DNA from: Azolla caroliniana
Taxonomy: Eukaryota > Polypodiophyta
Assembly (NCBI GenBank): GCA_043228905.1
Contig: JBHGNT010000009.1
Coordinates: forward strand, 8,866,001 to 8,930,000
Direction of reading: 5' to 3'
Length of the DNA: 64,000 nt
Both the position numbers and the translations under genes were made by a program. Each line of letters starts with the position of its first letter. Position 1 is the first letter of the stretch. The notes beneath the pieces are model-generated. The model saw only the letters and a list, made by a program, of their open reading frames with translations. It searched no databases and was not told where the DNA came from. Below, piece by piece: positions 1 to 12,884 of the stretch.

Positions 1-2341
1 AGTTATATTGGAAGGTTCGGTTGAAGACGGTTGTGACAATCTATTGCGGGGTGGCTACACTTACCACCGAGAGGATGTGGTACCACTAGAGAGCCCACAC
101 ATTGTCAGAACAAGTAGTGAAGTCTCATTAGAAGGTGCTCTTCAGCACTTGGTGGTGGTTACATGAGACACCCAATAAGAAGAGGAAGGTATATGTATAT
201 ATGTATGTATGTATGTATGCATGTATACTTGCCATTCATGAATGTGTATATAATATATGTATGTATACATATACATATGTATGCGTGTATATATGTATAT
301 GTTTGTGTGTGTGCGCGTGCTCTTTTTTCATCAAAACCCAAATTAGAGGGAGGGTACCCTAATTCACAATTTCACAATTTTGATGGGAGGGGTGCATAAT
401 AGTCAACCCCATTCATAGTGAAACAATAAAGATTCTTTCAATTTAAATTATATGCATTTAGCTATATATAAATCTAAGGAGGATTTGAGCTACAAAGAGG
501 ATAGCATCAAGCCACATATAGGATTCTAGCATAATAGGTTTGAATCTGGCAAATTATGGTGATTTTGTGACACCTCGTCGGCAAGTTATGCATCTTTGCT
601 TGGTGCTCGTCTCCTTTTGACAAACCCCATATACATTTTCCCTTCTAATCTCTTCTCTTTTAGAATGATAATGAAAACTCTTGATTTTTACATTTTCCCT
701 TGGTTTCATTGTGGACGATACTTTTTAGTTTTGTAATTTTTGTATATTCACAATGGACTCAAGTGAAAGCTCAATCTACTCATTTTGTAATTTAGTCAAT
801 TCTCTCTTGATACATACACTAACTAAGCACATGATAGATGGTAAAGAGCTACCATAAGGATGATGATCGTATTCACGGAATAAATATGTGGATATTCAAG
901 AGTTAGCATAAAGTTGATGGTGTGAGGATGAGTGGTTTGTGTTTAGGAGGTAGACTACATAGGGGTGATGTGATGAGTATGTAACCCTAAACCCTCAACA
1001 AAAGCAAAAAAACAATAATATAGATTTTTTGCTTTTGTTTTTTCTTTTCATTTAGGAAATGATGTTTTGAGTTTGTTGTATGAAATCCCAATGTTATTTA
1101 GCCTCCACTTTAATGAAGAAGTGATTCATGTTTTGATGCATTGACATTCGAGTTTCTAACCTAAGACCAAACTTATCTACGATTCTTTTAACCTGTTGAG
1201 GGTTCGAATCCCATTTTCTCTTCTCTGAATAACAAGAGTGACACAAGTTGCTGTCTGCTGCTCTTGCCAACCAACCCATTTCGTGAAATTCCCCTCTAGC
1301 TCAAGAAACAAGGTCATAGCCAAGCGGCACTCAAGCAGAATAACATAATACTTCAGGATGAAACTCTTTTTTGAATTTCATGTATTTGCACATCATATGA
1401 TCAAGTCACAATAATAGCATCATCAATTCACAAGTAAAAAACAAATTTCACACTTTCCTTTCATCCATTCTCTCACCCTAGCATTGAGCTATTTTTTGCA
1501 AAGCTTGCCTCCACCAGATCCCCCACAATATCTGTAGTAGATTTTGTCGACAAAGGTCCGAGTCTGTCAAATTATGGTGATTTTGCAACACCTCCGCCAG
1601 ATCCCCCACAATATCTGTAGTAGATTTTGCAAGTTTAGTCTGGGTCAGAGTGGTTGGAAGAGATACGTAAAGAGTTGTAACAGTACTCTAGTGAATGTAG
1701 AGATTTCAGGGTTCCCCTACTCCTGATGGTGCCTAAGGAGGCCAGCATGACCAGCCAGTAGCTCAAAAGATAAGGCCATGTCCTTGATTATTGCATAGTC
1801 TGAGCCTACTTTGTAACCAAAGCATCGATTCCCTTATTGAGAAAGGTAACCTTGAGCCTGAGAGGTTTCTGGTTTCATGAACCATGAAATTTGCAAATTG
1901 CTTCATGGCTCAAGCTTCATAGCTCAATATAGAATCACAATTGTTCATGCTATTCACAAAAATTACATAACAAGCTGGCACAGTTCGATGCTACTTTCAA
2001 TCACAATTTTTTTTTAAATTTACAGTAGTCAACAAATAAAAATGGGATTGGCGTTCTCTAGAAAAATCCATCCATGTAAACTAACCTAAACTAACTGGCA
2101 AATTGTCAGATGTCAAAAGTCAAAGAGCTTATGTCATCACTTTACACAATTCGATATTTGTCCATTTTAAGCAAAGCAAGAAAAACACACTCAGGGAACT
2201 CTTGCACAAGAAATAATTCCGTAGTAATATTGTCCTCTCCCATATTATATAAACACATCAGGGAGGGTGCCAGAGCAAAATAAAATATTGACTGTGCCCG
2301 TTGCTTTCCAATATTTTTTTGGCTTTTAAAATCCCATCGGA
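1..2341. other. Intergenic DNA downstream of the palmitoyltransferase gene
   Basis: No gene is supported here. The stretch is AT-rich with stops in all frames. It contains a GTAT/ATGT-type microsatellite at about 190-300. A tRNA box-B-like match (GGTTCGAATCC) lies near 1200, but no convincing box A sits at the right distance. The pair of near-identical phrases around 1515-1545 and 1590-1625 (both containing CAGATCCCCCACAATATCTG) is a short local duplication about 80 bp apart. Confidence 0.6.
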
Positions 2342-5300
2342 TTATTTTCTCATGTTGCCATGATGATCACCATCACATGCCATTGGAAACTCCAAACCTG
2401 AACCAGTATGCCCAACAAAATTTGGGCACATCCATGTAATAGGGTTGGGCCCTAAAATCTGCAAAAAACATGCAAAATGTTTAGAAGTATGAATATACCA
2501 CTTTGAGATCAAAATGCAATGAGCTTTAAGGAAATATATAAATCCAAGGTGAAAGAAAAAATATAAGTTCAAAAAATGGTGTATAAACAATTCAATTCAT
2601 AATTAGAGTCTTTAACATTAGTCCATTTATGATTTTGTCGTCTTCCAAGTGATAAATTGGTGAATTTATTTCTTTATTTCTTTCTTTATTTATTTATTTA
2701 CACACACACAGATACAAATATATCCATGTAGGAAAAAGTTGTATTACCGCTATGAGATTTGAAAAATATCCAATATCGTAAGGATGCTCATAGTCCTGCC
2801 CTGTTTTTCCTGTGAGAGAATGGGTCCTCACACCCTCATGGTACTGCACTGCCCAGAAAAACAGAAGCAAAATTTAAGACTCCTTTAAAAATCCTTGCTT
2901 AGATTGTGAAAGAATGAACCCTGCAATTCTGAAATCTGGTATATATACACTCGCAGACAGACACAGTCACAGACATGCACAAAGATTCCACTAACTTCTT
3001 TCCAGTGAAATTTTACCATACATCTTGAAAGCCTAAAGCAGCTTTAAGAAAAGATAAATCAAAAACACATAAAATTTGAGAAATTGCCATGAACGCAATA
3101 AAGGAAATCTGGATGATCAAAAGCATAGGAAACCCAAAAATAATAATGTTGACATTGTGGAGACTGAAATGTAGAGCATTGTAGAACCTCCAAACTACAT
3201 ATTCAATATTTTTCAACAAGCAGATATTTACAAACACATGGCATGCATAATCACGACAGAAAACAAACACCAATATTTTTAAATTCCTATTCCATTGGCA
3301 AACTTCAGAAATAAATTTGACATGATAGATGCAGTTTAATACCTCAATTGTTGTCTTGTTATTCAAGAGCAAATAGATGTGCCATCCTAGAAGAACAATA
3401 AGAGCAATTGAGAGTGGGGCAATAATAGTTGCAGACATGACCTGTCCAAAACAAAATAAAGGAATATATCAATCATCACCTGGAAGAAATTCCCACATAA
3501 CTCTAACACAACAAGCAATTCATCTGGATTACTTTCAGAAGAGCTGATGTTGAAACAGACGTGTTGACAGGTGCCTGAGTTGAATCTCTTCTGTTTTCAT
3601 CAGTATCTCTGAGAAAGTCTAGAGTATAACCTGCAATAAGTATCTGCAGTTCCAAAGAACAACTATGTATGGTGACATATACTTGTGTAGTTCTCATAGC
3701 ATACCATACAGATTAACATCATCTTTCAACAAATGTTATTTAATTGATGAAAATTTATGCTTACCAGAGCATAACAACATGCCAAAACAACATAGAGGAC
3801 AAAAAGAAAGAAATCCTTGTAGTTATTGTTGCCAACACAATTATTGATCCAAATACAATGATGATCCTGAAAAAAAGTCAAAAAGAGCAACCCCCCAGAT
3901 TTGGTTATATAGTGTGTGAGTTAAGGCTGTAGAAATAGAAGCACATTTTCAGGAAGTCAGAAAATATTTGTAAAGATCAAGCACACTAATTGCAGGCTAC
4001 ATATACTTTGTTCATAAGGTTAAAGGCAAAAATATATATATATTGTTTAATGCATTTTCATAGAACTGAATCCAATAGTGTTTATAGATGTACCATCCTC
4101 AGCACACATCGCTTGCATACACGACAATGATGAGCCCGAGGAGGCTTGTAGACACCACATTTTTGGCAATATCTTAGATCTCCACCCTGAAACAAGTCAG
4201 AACAAATGTAATCATATGTTAAAGATGCTAAATAGAAATATTGTTTACCCTATATTCACGACAACATTCAGAAGAGTTGGATATAGGTACATCCCCAAGA
4301 GAAGATATGAAAACCTTAGAAACAATTATACTAATGAGAACTCACAGTTGCCCCTAAGACGCTGCCAAATTTTGCTGATTTGCTATTTATTACACTTTTG
4401 CTAATTGCTATGGTTGAATAGACTCTTGCTGAATATTTGTTTTTTCTTTCCAATCCACCATATTTGCTACAAAAACAATTAACATTGGGCTTCCATTCAC
4501 CAAAGTAGTGAGGTGAATGGACGTTCTTTTTAATATTGGTTCATTGTGAACCATTAGGTCTGATTTAGGAAAATTCCTTGAATGATATAAGCAATTTTCT
4601 TATTGAGGAAACAGAATCATGGAATCATGTTTTTCAGTTCGAAGATTTAAGGAAACACTCATCTTTTCCAATAGTATAACTCAAACTCCTTTTAAAGAAA
4701 TTACAAATAAACCTGCATTGAACAAGGCATTCTGATAAATAAGCTTGCTGCCATCGGTGGCTGATCCAAATACACATACCTATGAAGTCACAGATCAACT
4801 ACCCCTGTATGATGAAATGAATTTTGATTACATGAGAAACAAACAGCTTTCCTTAAGTTCACACGAGCTTGAGGTAAATGGTAACCAAGAATGCAAAATA
4901 TCTCAGGAACTCCTGCTTTGCCCATGTTGCAAGTAACCCCTGATTACGACAAGCAGCAATCCTTTTGTAGAATGATTGTAAGTCAAAAATTTAGGGGCCA
5001 CCATAAGATCTCTATCATGCCTTTGCATAACTTGTCATAATGCCCACACAATTACTGGGGAAAATATTCAAAGACTATTGCAGCTACTGCAAAGGATCCT
5101 TTTAAGTGATTGACTAGGTTGAGGATACCAAGAAGGCTCTTACGTCTCATATTTGTCTGGGGTTCTGGCAAAGAGTGAATAATTTAAGTTAATCTATGAA
5201 AGAATGACATGATCTAGGAAACAAATCCATTTTTAACTGTTTACGCAAGTTGGAAACATCACGAAATATCTTAAAACATATTGATAAATCATCCCATAAT

Positions 5301-5916
5301 CTATCATTCTAACCTATGGTTACATATGTTTGGTAATAGGTTGATAAATTATGCCAACTATGCCAAAAATTGATTCCACGTTTATCAATATATGTCATAA
5401 CACATTGCGGACAAAACAAGAATTGGAAAAACATATCAGCATGCATACAAAATCCTTAAAATAATGCAAACACCATAAAAGAATGAAATTTCCTTGAAAA
5501 AATTAGAGAAGCTGAGTATATACCTTCCTTTTAACTTCATGAAGTGGAACGTGATTATCTTCGACATCAGGCATGTATGACTGTGGGACTTTCCCGGGGT
5601 CTCGGAATATACAAAATCCATAACATACGATTGCCATGAAAGTAATCCAAGTGAAGGACAGGGCATTAAATAAACCAGAGGCACTACTCATGCCAAGCCA
5701 TTCTTCTATAACTAGGAACATAACTGTATAATATACCATGGAAATCAAAGCTGTTACAAGAAGAACTGGTAGTGAAGAAAGCTTCTCCATTCCTCTCTTC
5801 TCCATTTTCTCTGTTTTCCTTCCCACTTTCTGCCCTGATTTCTTCTTGTGTAATGATTCTGTTTCTTTGGGATCTGTGGATTCTGTGAAGAGATACAGGA
5901 ACCCTAATCCCTCCAT
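2342..5916 (-). CDS. DHHC-type protein S-acyltransferase (PAT15/PAT16-like), seven exons
   Basis: This enzyme transfers palmitate to cysteines of membrane-associated proteins. Exons, read on the minus strand, are 5916-5524, 4186-4094, 3866-3765, 3643-3533, 3441-3343, 2843-2748 and 2458-2342. Every junction is GT-AG and phase 0, giving 336 residues. Exon 1 carries two membrane segments (about residues 48-69 and 82-105) followed by the DPG motif and PDVED. Exon 2 encodes the cysteine-rich domain ([19 protein letters not shown]). Exon 3 opens with the catalytic DHHC (Cys166) and WINNCVG. Exons 4 and 5 carry membrane segments 3 and 4, and exon 5 ends in the TTIE motif (family TTxE). Exons 6 and 7 match the C-terminal YHEGVR...ILGPN region of Arabidopsis PAT16. 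The first 37 residues are highly charged and not typical of the family; Met38 or Met43 (near 5805 or 5790) could be the real start. Intron 1 (4187-5523) is the longest and contains only non-coding sequence. Exon choice is inferred from the family pattern, but all frames and splice sites agree. Confidence 0.9.
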
Positions 5917-8877
5917 TGCAATGTATCGATGTCATCAGAAGGCCAAGCATCCAACTCTCGTCGATTGAACCGATGATCTCTCATGGATCTACCCATCGCT
6001 AGCTCTGAGTTTCTGTGTCTCTCTCCTTCTCCCTGCTCTTTCTTTCTTTATGATAAATACTCAGATTCTGGGAAATTTACATAACTATGCTCCATGTCCA
6101 ATCACATACATCATTATGTATCTATGTATGTATGTATGTCCACTCACATACATACATCATTATGTACATATCTATGTATACAATGTATGTATGTATGTAT
6201 GTCTTGTTGCATGTAGGATTTCTCTTTCAAGTTAACCATTTGTTAGTATAAACAAATATACATAGGGATGTGATTCTCGAGTGATCCACACTGACTGAAA
6301 ATGCCAAAAAGGGCTACCATCTTTCGAGGACAAATGGGGAGTATCTTTTCGGAGAGTGATAAACTAGACAAGCTGAGTAAGTTTAACATCTAAATCCTCG
6401 ATAAAACCATCTCGTTGTCCTTTAAAAATGTGGACCACGTCCAGCCAAATGTTATGCACCACTTCAACTAGTGAGACCCTTGATGAAAAATGGAAGAGCA
6501 ACGAGCCTTCCAAATTTAATATATCGTGGTGCTACTCCTTAATAATTCTCATCATTGTTGCATATCCTTCCTTCTTCCTAAAAATTATACCGTTACAAAA
6601 GGAACTACAAATATTGTCCAAAACAAAGTATTGGAAACATGGTCCAAAGACTTGGCATAATAATGGAATGCAGAGCGGCCAAGTGATGTCCACACTACCA
6701 TTCACCATGTGAATCACGACGGTGGGAATTAGTTGGCAAAGATCCTTAGCATATGTTTCAATACCAATTGAAGAGTCAAGGCAATCCCATGCACGATGTT
6801 TTGGTGATTCTTCTTAAAAATAGCAATGATCACAATAAGAAGATATACTCATCTTGTGCAACCACGGACAAACAAACGCGGCGCAAGGTACAAGCAACCA
6901 TTGCACATGGACTATTAGATGTGATTGTTTCCTTTCCCATAGCTTACCCCAAATGAGACAAAGAAACTTTGGCCATAAGACCAGGTTGACTCCGTTGTTA
7001 AAATGTTGTTAGTTGCATGTAGGATTCATTGCTTGGTGCTCAAAACCTTCTAACGACGTTAAAATTTACATTGCGTGCATTATAATAAGAAGCAACAATG
7101 GAGGTGAGTGTGAATGACCTTCTGAGAGATTCAAGTGTGTATAACTATTAAGTCTCATCATTGAGTGAGTAGTGTTGTAAGTTTGCACTCGCAAGGCCCA
7201 ATTCTAACTCTACCGTGATCGATTTGTTCATCTGACTCCACTCGACTAGCTTCTCATCCTTGAATCCGATGAACATAACTCCATGAAACTCTCGAGCACG
7301 ATATTGTCCATCATAATTCTAGAGTGAATACATACATAAATGGCCCCATTTGGGAGACATTTGTAATGAGTAAATTGTGTGGTTGCATTACATAGTCCTT
7401 TCAAGGTCTCTACGTTTTGGATCACCATTTTAGTTTCTTCATTTCAAAGGAAACCGCATAGCTCCTGTTGGTGGTATCTTATACTCTTTCTTGGCTATGT
7501 CATGTATAAATGAAAGGTGTCTCCTCCTCCCACATTGATCTCGAGGAAGATTAACACCAATCATGGAACATTAATTGGTTTACTCAACAATGTTTGCGAC
7601 ATTAATCTGTCATTGTTCTCTTTGCCATAACCACAAAAGTAGAATATGTGATCTTTACAGTATGTAAATCACGTGCTTGGATGGCAATCATGGGATATTA
7701 ATTCATCATCGCGCAATGCATTTCACAGATTATTGTGGCTATGAACTATCTATCTATGTTGTCCAGACCTAATTATGCTGCAGTACGCCACTAATCATTT
7801 GCCAATGACCTTATTGTGTACAAGCCAAAACCAGAATCTCTTCAACACAGACACACTGCTTCGTTTAAATTAACTCGATAATTAGCACGCCACTTACAGA
7901 TTAATGACAATTACTTAGAGCTACACCCAATTAATTAAAGACCCTATAGTCTCCAAATTTAAACAGTTTTGGTATTTACCTAGCAGAATGTCCTTAAATT
8001 CACAAGTACCTGTCCTTTAAAGTTTTCATCATGGACACAGTCTAGAGCATGGGAACCATGGGATTTTCCGCTTAGTAGCATTCTGGAAATGTCTATTATT
8101 ATTCTTATCATCATTGTCTGAATTTGTACGCATTTAACTATAGCAATGCATACAACAACATTCACGAGATAGAATAAGGAGCTTCATACTGCAAAATTAG
8201 GAGCTAATTCAATCATAATCCATTCTCCAACTAGCTAATTTCATATGCAGAGGATCGCAATCCTTCCTAGACAGTGCAGAGGGACATGAGAGTGCAATTA
8301 TTTCAGTGCCGCATGCGCCACATACTACTTACTACTCATTTGAATGTGGTAAAGGCACGTTCAAGCGACCTAATGAATTCAACCTTGGGAAATTAAAAGA
8401 CCTAACTAAATGCGTTCTATGACCCCATAACATACACAAATATATATATATATATATATGTCTCATTTACAACACAATCCTAGCCTAATTCTCATCAGAA
8501 ACATGCAGATGTGAGAATATATATATATATATATACTTGACGCTTTATATATATATATAATTTGTTTCCATGTAAGGCATACATAAAATTGAATGACAAT
8601 CAGAAAATCAAAGAGAAAGGAAAAATCTTATGACGGAACTGAAGCAATGTATAAGGAAGGCCTACAAAGCTAAAATATATGTGTGTGTGTATATATATAT
8701 ATATATATTTCTCGAATAGTAGAAAATTTTTAAATAAAGATTTATATATATATATATTATATATTTAATCGAATAATTCATTGTGAATGATGATTACACA
8801 ACAATTAAAAATCTTCTGGGGCTATTTTTTTAAATGAATATATATATATATATATATATTCATATGCATTCCTTTTT
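5917..8877. other. Intergenic DNA between the palmitoyltransferase and kinase-like genes
   Basis: The first few hundred bases are the probable promoter and 5' leader of the minus-strand palmitoyltransferase gene. A TATG/CATA microsatellite lies at about 6110-6205. The middle (6.3-8.4 kb) has short ORFs with no recognisable domain, probably decayed repeat DNA. The right end, 8430-8870, holds five separate (AT)n tracts just downstream of the kinase-like gene. Confidence 0.6.
8436..8866. repeat. Cluster of five (AT)n microsatellites
   Basis: Alternating AT runs occur near 8440-8460, 8516-8535, 8690-8708, 8741-8765 and 8838-8862, within 430 bp. They sit immediately 3' of the minus-strand kinase-like gene. 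Such runs can form cruciforms and are often AT-rich 3' flank or matrix-attachment-type DNA, which is inference only. Confidence 0.8.
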
Positions 8878-10377
8878 TCACTGATGATGTTGGTTATGAT
8901 GATGGTGGTTATAATGAGCAAGGGAAGAGTGAACTTGCATGAGGAGGTAGAAGCAATCGTCGATGGGCGGCCGCTGCTCGGGGTCGGGATCAGTGAAGCG
9001 GCGTTCGAGGTCCTTGAGATGGTCGGGGACATGCGGGAGGCCGCATGTGCGGATGAGATGCCCGAGCCCCCACACGTCGACCTTGAGGCCGTGGGGTCCA
9101 CGGCACATCTCAGGCGCGTGGTCCGCAGGCGCCAAGCGGTGCGGGTAATAATAGTACTGCTGCTGCTGCTGCTGAGAAGACGTGGATGATGAAGCCGACG
9201 AACCCTCCTCGAACACCGCATCCTCGAAGTCTATGAGGAACCACTCGTCCTCAATGTCGCCCCTCTTCATCACATTCTCCCACCGGACATCTCGATGCAT
9301 CAACGACATGCTGTGCACCGACACGAGCGCGGTGCACACGCACTTCAGAGCTTGAAGCAAGGCCTCGACCGTCCCAGGCCTCACAGGCTGCCCCCTCGGC
9401 TTGAATGCTAGCGAGAGTCCGGCCTCGTCGTGCTTCACGAGCCGCTCCACGCACGGGACCCGCTGCTCCGCCAGGAGCTCGTACACATGCTTCACGGCTG
9501 CCCACCGGCGGCGGCTCGGGTAGCTCTTCCTCACCTGGGACACCATCACCTCCACCACCTTGCTGCTTCCGCTGTGCGCGCGGCTGTAGTCGCTGTGCAC
9601 GTTCCGCAGCCGGCCGCACGCATCAGCGAGGAGAGGTAGGAGCTGCGCCACCCGCCAGCATGGCACGAGGCAGCTGAAGCGCTCGGCCGGGTTGGAGAGG
9701 CTGATCGTGGCGAGATCCGTGCACAGCAGCTTCTCGTGCTGCTCACCTTCCCCTTTGCTCAGGGCGCAGAACGTAACCTTCATGCCGATGGCATAATAGC
9801 CGAGAATGTACGGCAGCTCGCCGTATGTCCAAAGAAGCTTGTTGACGAGGCGGATGGCCGGGTCGTCGCTCCCCACCGAATTGTTGCTGACGAAGCCCCG
9901 CTCCTCACCCCTCCATAAGCACAACTTCCGAACCAGCCCACACATGTTGGCCCGCTCCTCCTCGCACGATGAACTATTGTTCCGGTCGTTGTTCCGGATC
10001 AGCTCGATGTCCTCGGTGCAGAACACTTTGACGATCCGGTTGATGCAATCGTCCCACAGCCCGATCAGGAAATCCTTCTCCACCCCTAGCTTTACCGATC
10101 GGAGCAATGGTGCCACGACTTCGTATACGATGGATCGGCAGTCGGTATCGTTGGAAGCAACGAAAAACGCATCCCGACCATGCGGGAGATCCATAAACAC
10201 ATCGGTTCTCACTGGGAACCGGAGATCCCGTGGCGGAGGTTCACTGAAAAGGAATGGCAGCTCCGAGAGATCCGGCAGTTGAGTAGATGCCGAAATCTTC
10301 AGGCAACTGAGGTAGTAACTTGTTCGATCCCGAAGAATTGCCGCACCTGGAATCGTAGGATGGAACGGACGCAACAA
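8878..10377 (-). CDS. Intronless protein with degenerate protein-kinase-like C-terminal half
   Basis: The ORF is 499 codons and uninterrupted. The C-terminal half has kinase C-lobe landmarks in order: HRDVRWEN (residues 361-368, catalytic-loop like), LIDFEDA (381-387, in the DFG position but DFE), APE (421-423) and DVWGLG (434-439). A clear glycine-rich loop and VAIK lysine are not visible; the expected beta-3 strand near 273-280 reads VVEVMVSQ. The N-terminal half (about 80-205) has the pattern LWRGEER followed by a conserved-looking LLWTYGELPYILGY. This resembles the nuclease-like or linker part of Crinkler/FunK1-type kinase proteins found in fungi, oomycetes and some plants. That family link is my inference from memory of the pattern, not a search. 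Low-complexity Ser/Gln/Tyr (393-411) splits the activation segment, and the C-terminus is His-rich. The gene is GC-rich compared with its AT-rich flanks. It could be a pseudokinase or an unusual active kinase. An upstream exon cannot be excluded. Confidence 0.75.
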   Translation of the reverse strand: MLRPFHPTIPGAAILRDRTSYYLSCLKISASTQLPDLSELPFLFSEPPPRDLRFPVRTDVFMDLPHGRDAFFVASNDTDCRSIVYEVVAPLLRSVKLGVEKDFLIGLWDDCINRIVKVFCTEDIELIRNNDRNNSSSCEEERANMCGLVRKLCLWRGEERGFVSNNSVGSDDPAIRLVNKLLWTYGELPYILGYYAIGMKVTFCALSKGEGEQHEKLLCTDLATISLSNPAERFSCLVPCWRVAQLLPLLADACGRLRNVHSDYSRAHSGSSKVVEVMVSQVRKSYPSRRRWAAVKHVYELLAEQRVPCVERLVKHDEAGLSLAFKPRGQPVRPGTVEALLQALKCVCTALVSVHSMSLMHRDVRWENVMKRGDIEDEWFLIDFEDAVFEEGSSASSSTSSQQQQQQYYYYPHRLAPADHAPEMCRGPHGLKVDVWGLGHLIRTCGLPHVPDHLKDLERRFTDPDPEQRPPIDDCFYLLMQVHSSLAHYNHHHHNQHHQ

Positions 10378-12884
10378 TTTAAGTATATATAAATCATGGA
10401 GAGAATTTGAACATCAACATATCATAAAACACCAACTATATTCTTTATGCTTGATCATAACCTACTCATTGGTGTTGGTTGTATTATTACACACATCGAG
10501 TCTCTAAAACTAACAGGATATATCGAGTCCATGACATTCATTAAGGAGTTTAAAATCACAACAACGTTGGGGGGACGGATGTTTTGCTAATTATATTAAC
10601 TTATAATAATGGCATGATAAACGTGGAGTGAACATCTTTAAATTGATTAGATCTAAGTACTAACCATCGGTATGGCTGAATTATGGTACTTCATCCTTTG
10701 GTAAGCCATAAACATTTTAGAATGAATATAACTAAAAATATTGGTAATTGCTAGTATGTCGTGACCCAACTAATGAAGTATCAAGTTAAATTGGCACTCA
10801 ATGCAACGTTAATAAACATTAAAACCATCCTACTTACACTACCTACAAATGTTTGATGGTTGGAAACGCTAGTCCCAATTTCTAGAAAAGTGTGTGAAAG
10901 CACATGCAGGTTGTTCTAGAATGAATCAATCAATTATCCATATGGATAGGCTAGGTCATTCTATATTAAGTGAAGAAAAATTTACAATAAGGTTAATTCA
11001 GTTTCAAATAGCAAAACATTTTAGCATGCATGAAAACATTGACATGCATATATTTTCTACAATACACATGAATTCTTTCAATGCTCCTATGTGTAAGTTT
11101 AATAAAAAAAACCAATCATATATCAACCACCACCAGTAAGTAGGTCAATTCTAATAAATGACACCTTTATCTCTCTCTCTCGCTCTCTCCCATGGTTTGA
11201 GATACTTTCCACTGTTATCATCATCTCATTGTTTATATTTTTGTTTTCCCCTTTAGATTTTGCCAAACCAGCTCATGCAGTGCAAAAACCATGTAAGTCT
11301 TGCAAACATGACAGACTCCACATCAAATTAATCATTACATACATTTACCTTCGTTGTCTTATCCATATAAGGTTTGATACAAATAATAGTGCGACTCTGG
11401 TATCATGCATTTCTTAACGAAATGCCATTAGAGTTTCTAAAAACACTTAGACGGTCAAGTTATGTAAATAACGATAGTGCAACTAATCCAGGAAGAGTAT
11501 ATGTAACCAACTACACATACTTTCACTCTCTCGTTTATATGACTTATATCATTTTGGCATTGTTTAGATAGTGCTCCCAAGCTTCTGGTTCCTTTTGGTC
11601 TCTTAATATTGCTTGCCAGCCTTATGAAGTGAATGTTGTTTAACTACAAGTCATATTTATAGACATCTGTCGTCTGAATTCAGTCTTCAATCCACCGAGA
11701 CCTCCCGAATTCGGTTTTCATTCCAGTACTTATTGCACCCGAATGACATTGATAAACATGATATCCAGGTATTCAAAGCTTAGCCTTGCCCGTGGTGAAT
11801 CAGTAAGATAATCTTATATTGTTGCATATACTACACCAGATATACTTTCTAAGACTCCTGTAGAATGAATGGACTATTTGGCTATATAATATACACATGT
11901 GCGTAGATTTTGCCTACCTACATACTCGAGTGTTTGTTTACACAAAAATGACATGGGGTGTGTGTATGTGAATGTCTGTGTGGAAGAAATAGAGAGCGAT
12001 GGAAAGACAGGCAAGGAAACTGGAGAGGGAGTTCATAACGCCCAATGGCATGGATACTGAAAATTAAGCTTTATTTCTCAAGTGCTTAGCTACATGTACT
12101 AACGTTAGGTCATCCTCTAAACCTAAGGCTACATACATGTACTAAAGTTAGGTCATGCTCTAAAGTCTAAACACTAATCAGTGAGGGTAGGGTCAATAAT
12201 CCGACGATGTAAAGCACTCTTTTCTTGCGTAAATGTACCGGGGGTTTATCAATGGCCTGAAAGATTTTCCTCCTTTTTGTTTTAAAAAGTTTGAGCACTA
12301 AATTTATCCATGCTTTCAATATTTAGCCATCTCCAATATCCACCGTACGTCCCACATATATGTACGTATGTACATGATGTACGTGTGAGAGCGAGCTGGT
12401 TAGAAGAAGGCAGAGGGAAGTACGATGAATGTAATATGTATACGCATGTACATGTAGTAGATACGTACGGGAACACATACATACATACATCGCCTTCCTA
12501 TACCTAGTATAGGAAGGCGTATGATAAAAGATAAAAGTGACGGAAGCAGAAGGAGAGAGAGAGGTATAGTTGATTAAGTATGTACATGGATACACACCAG
12601 AGAAGGATACGTAGGATATGCGTGTGTCATGAATGTAAAAGAATGATGGGTCACAAATAGATAGTAGCATGTCATGAAATGGGTGGGGGGGTGTAGTGCC
12701 AGAATATGATGACGATGACAGAAATACGATGAAGATAATAATAATAATAATAATAAACAGCAGTAAATGAAATCATTCGAGGAGCAGAGAGTTTTTAAAT
12801 GTATGCATGAAATGAAATGATTAAGAGAGAGAGAGAGAGAGAGAGAGAAGGAATTGATATGTACATACATACATATGTACATAC
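10378..12884. other. Intergenic DNA, possibly with the last exon of the trihelix gene
   Basis: No independent gene is seen. The left part is the likely promoter side of the minus-strand kinase-like gene. The right part (12.3-12.88 kb) should hold the unresolved third exon and 3' UTR of the trihelix gene. One acceptor that keeps frame is the AACCAG read on the minus strand near 12400. A perfect inverted repeat, CGCCTTCCTATAC / GTATAGGAAGGCG, lies at about 12492-12520. Microsatellites include (AAT)n at about 12735-12757 and (GA)n at 12824-12850. Confidence 0.5.

Noticed and set aside
1190-1220. tRNA or SINE box B (GGTTCGAATCC) near 1200
   Set aside because: No box A at 30-60 bases upstream on the same strand and no cloverleaf; a single 11-base match is expected by chance in repeat-rich DNA.
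6428-6717. Overlapping plus and minus ORFs of 94 and 61 codons
   Set aside because: No domain on either strand, and the surrounding sequence is decayed; probably chance.
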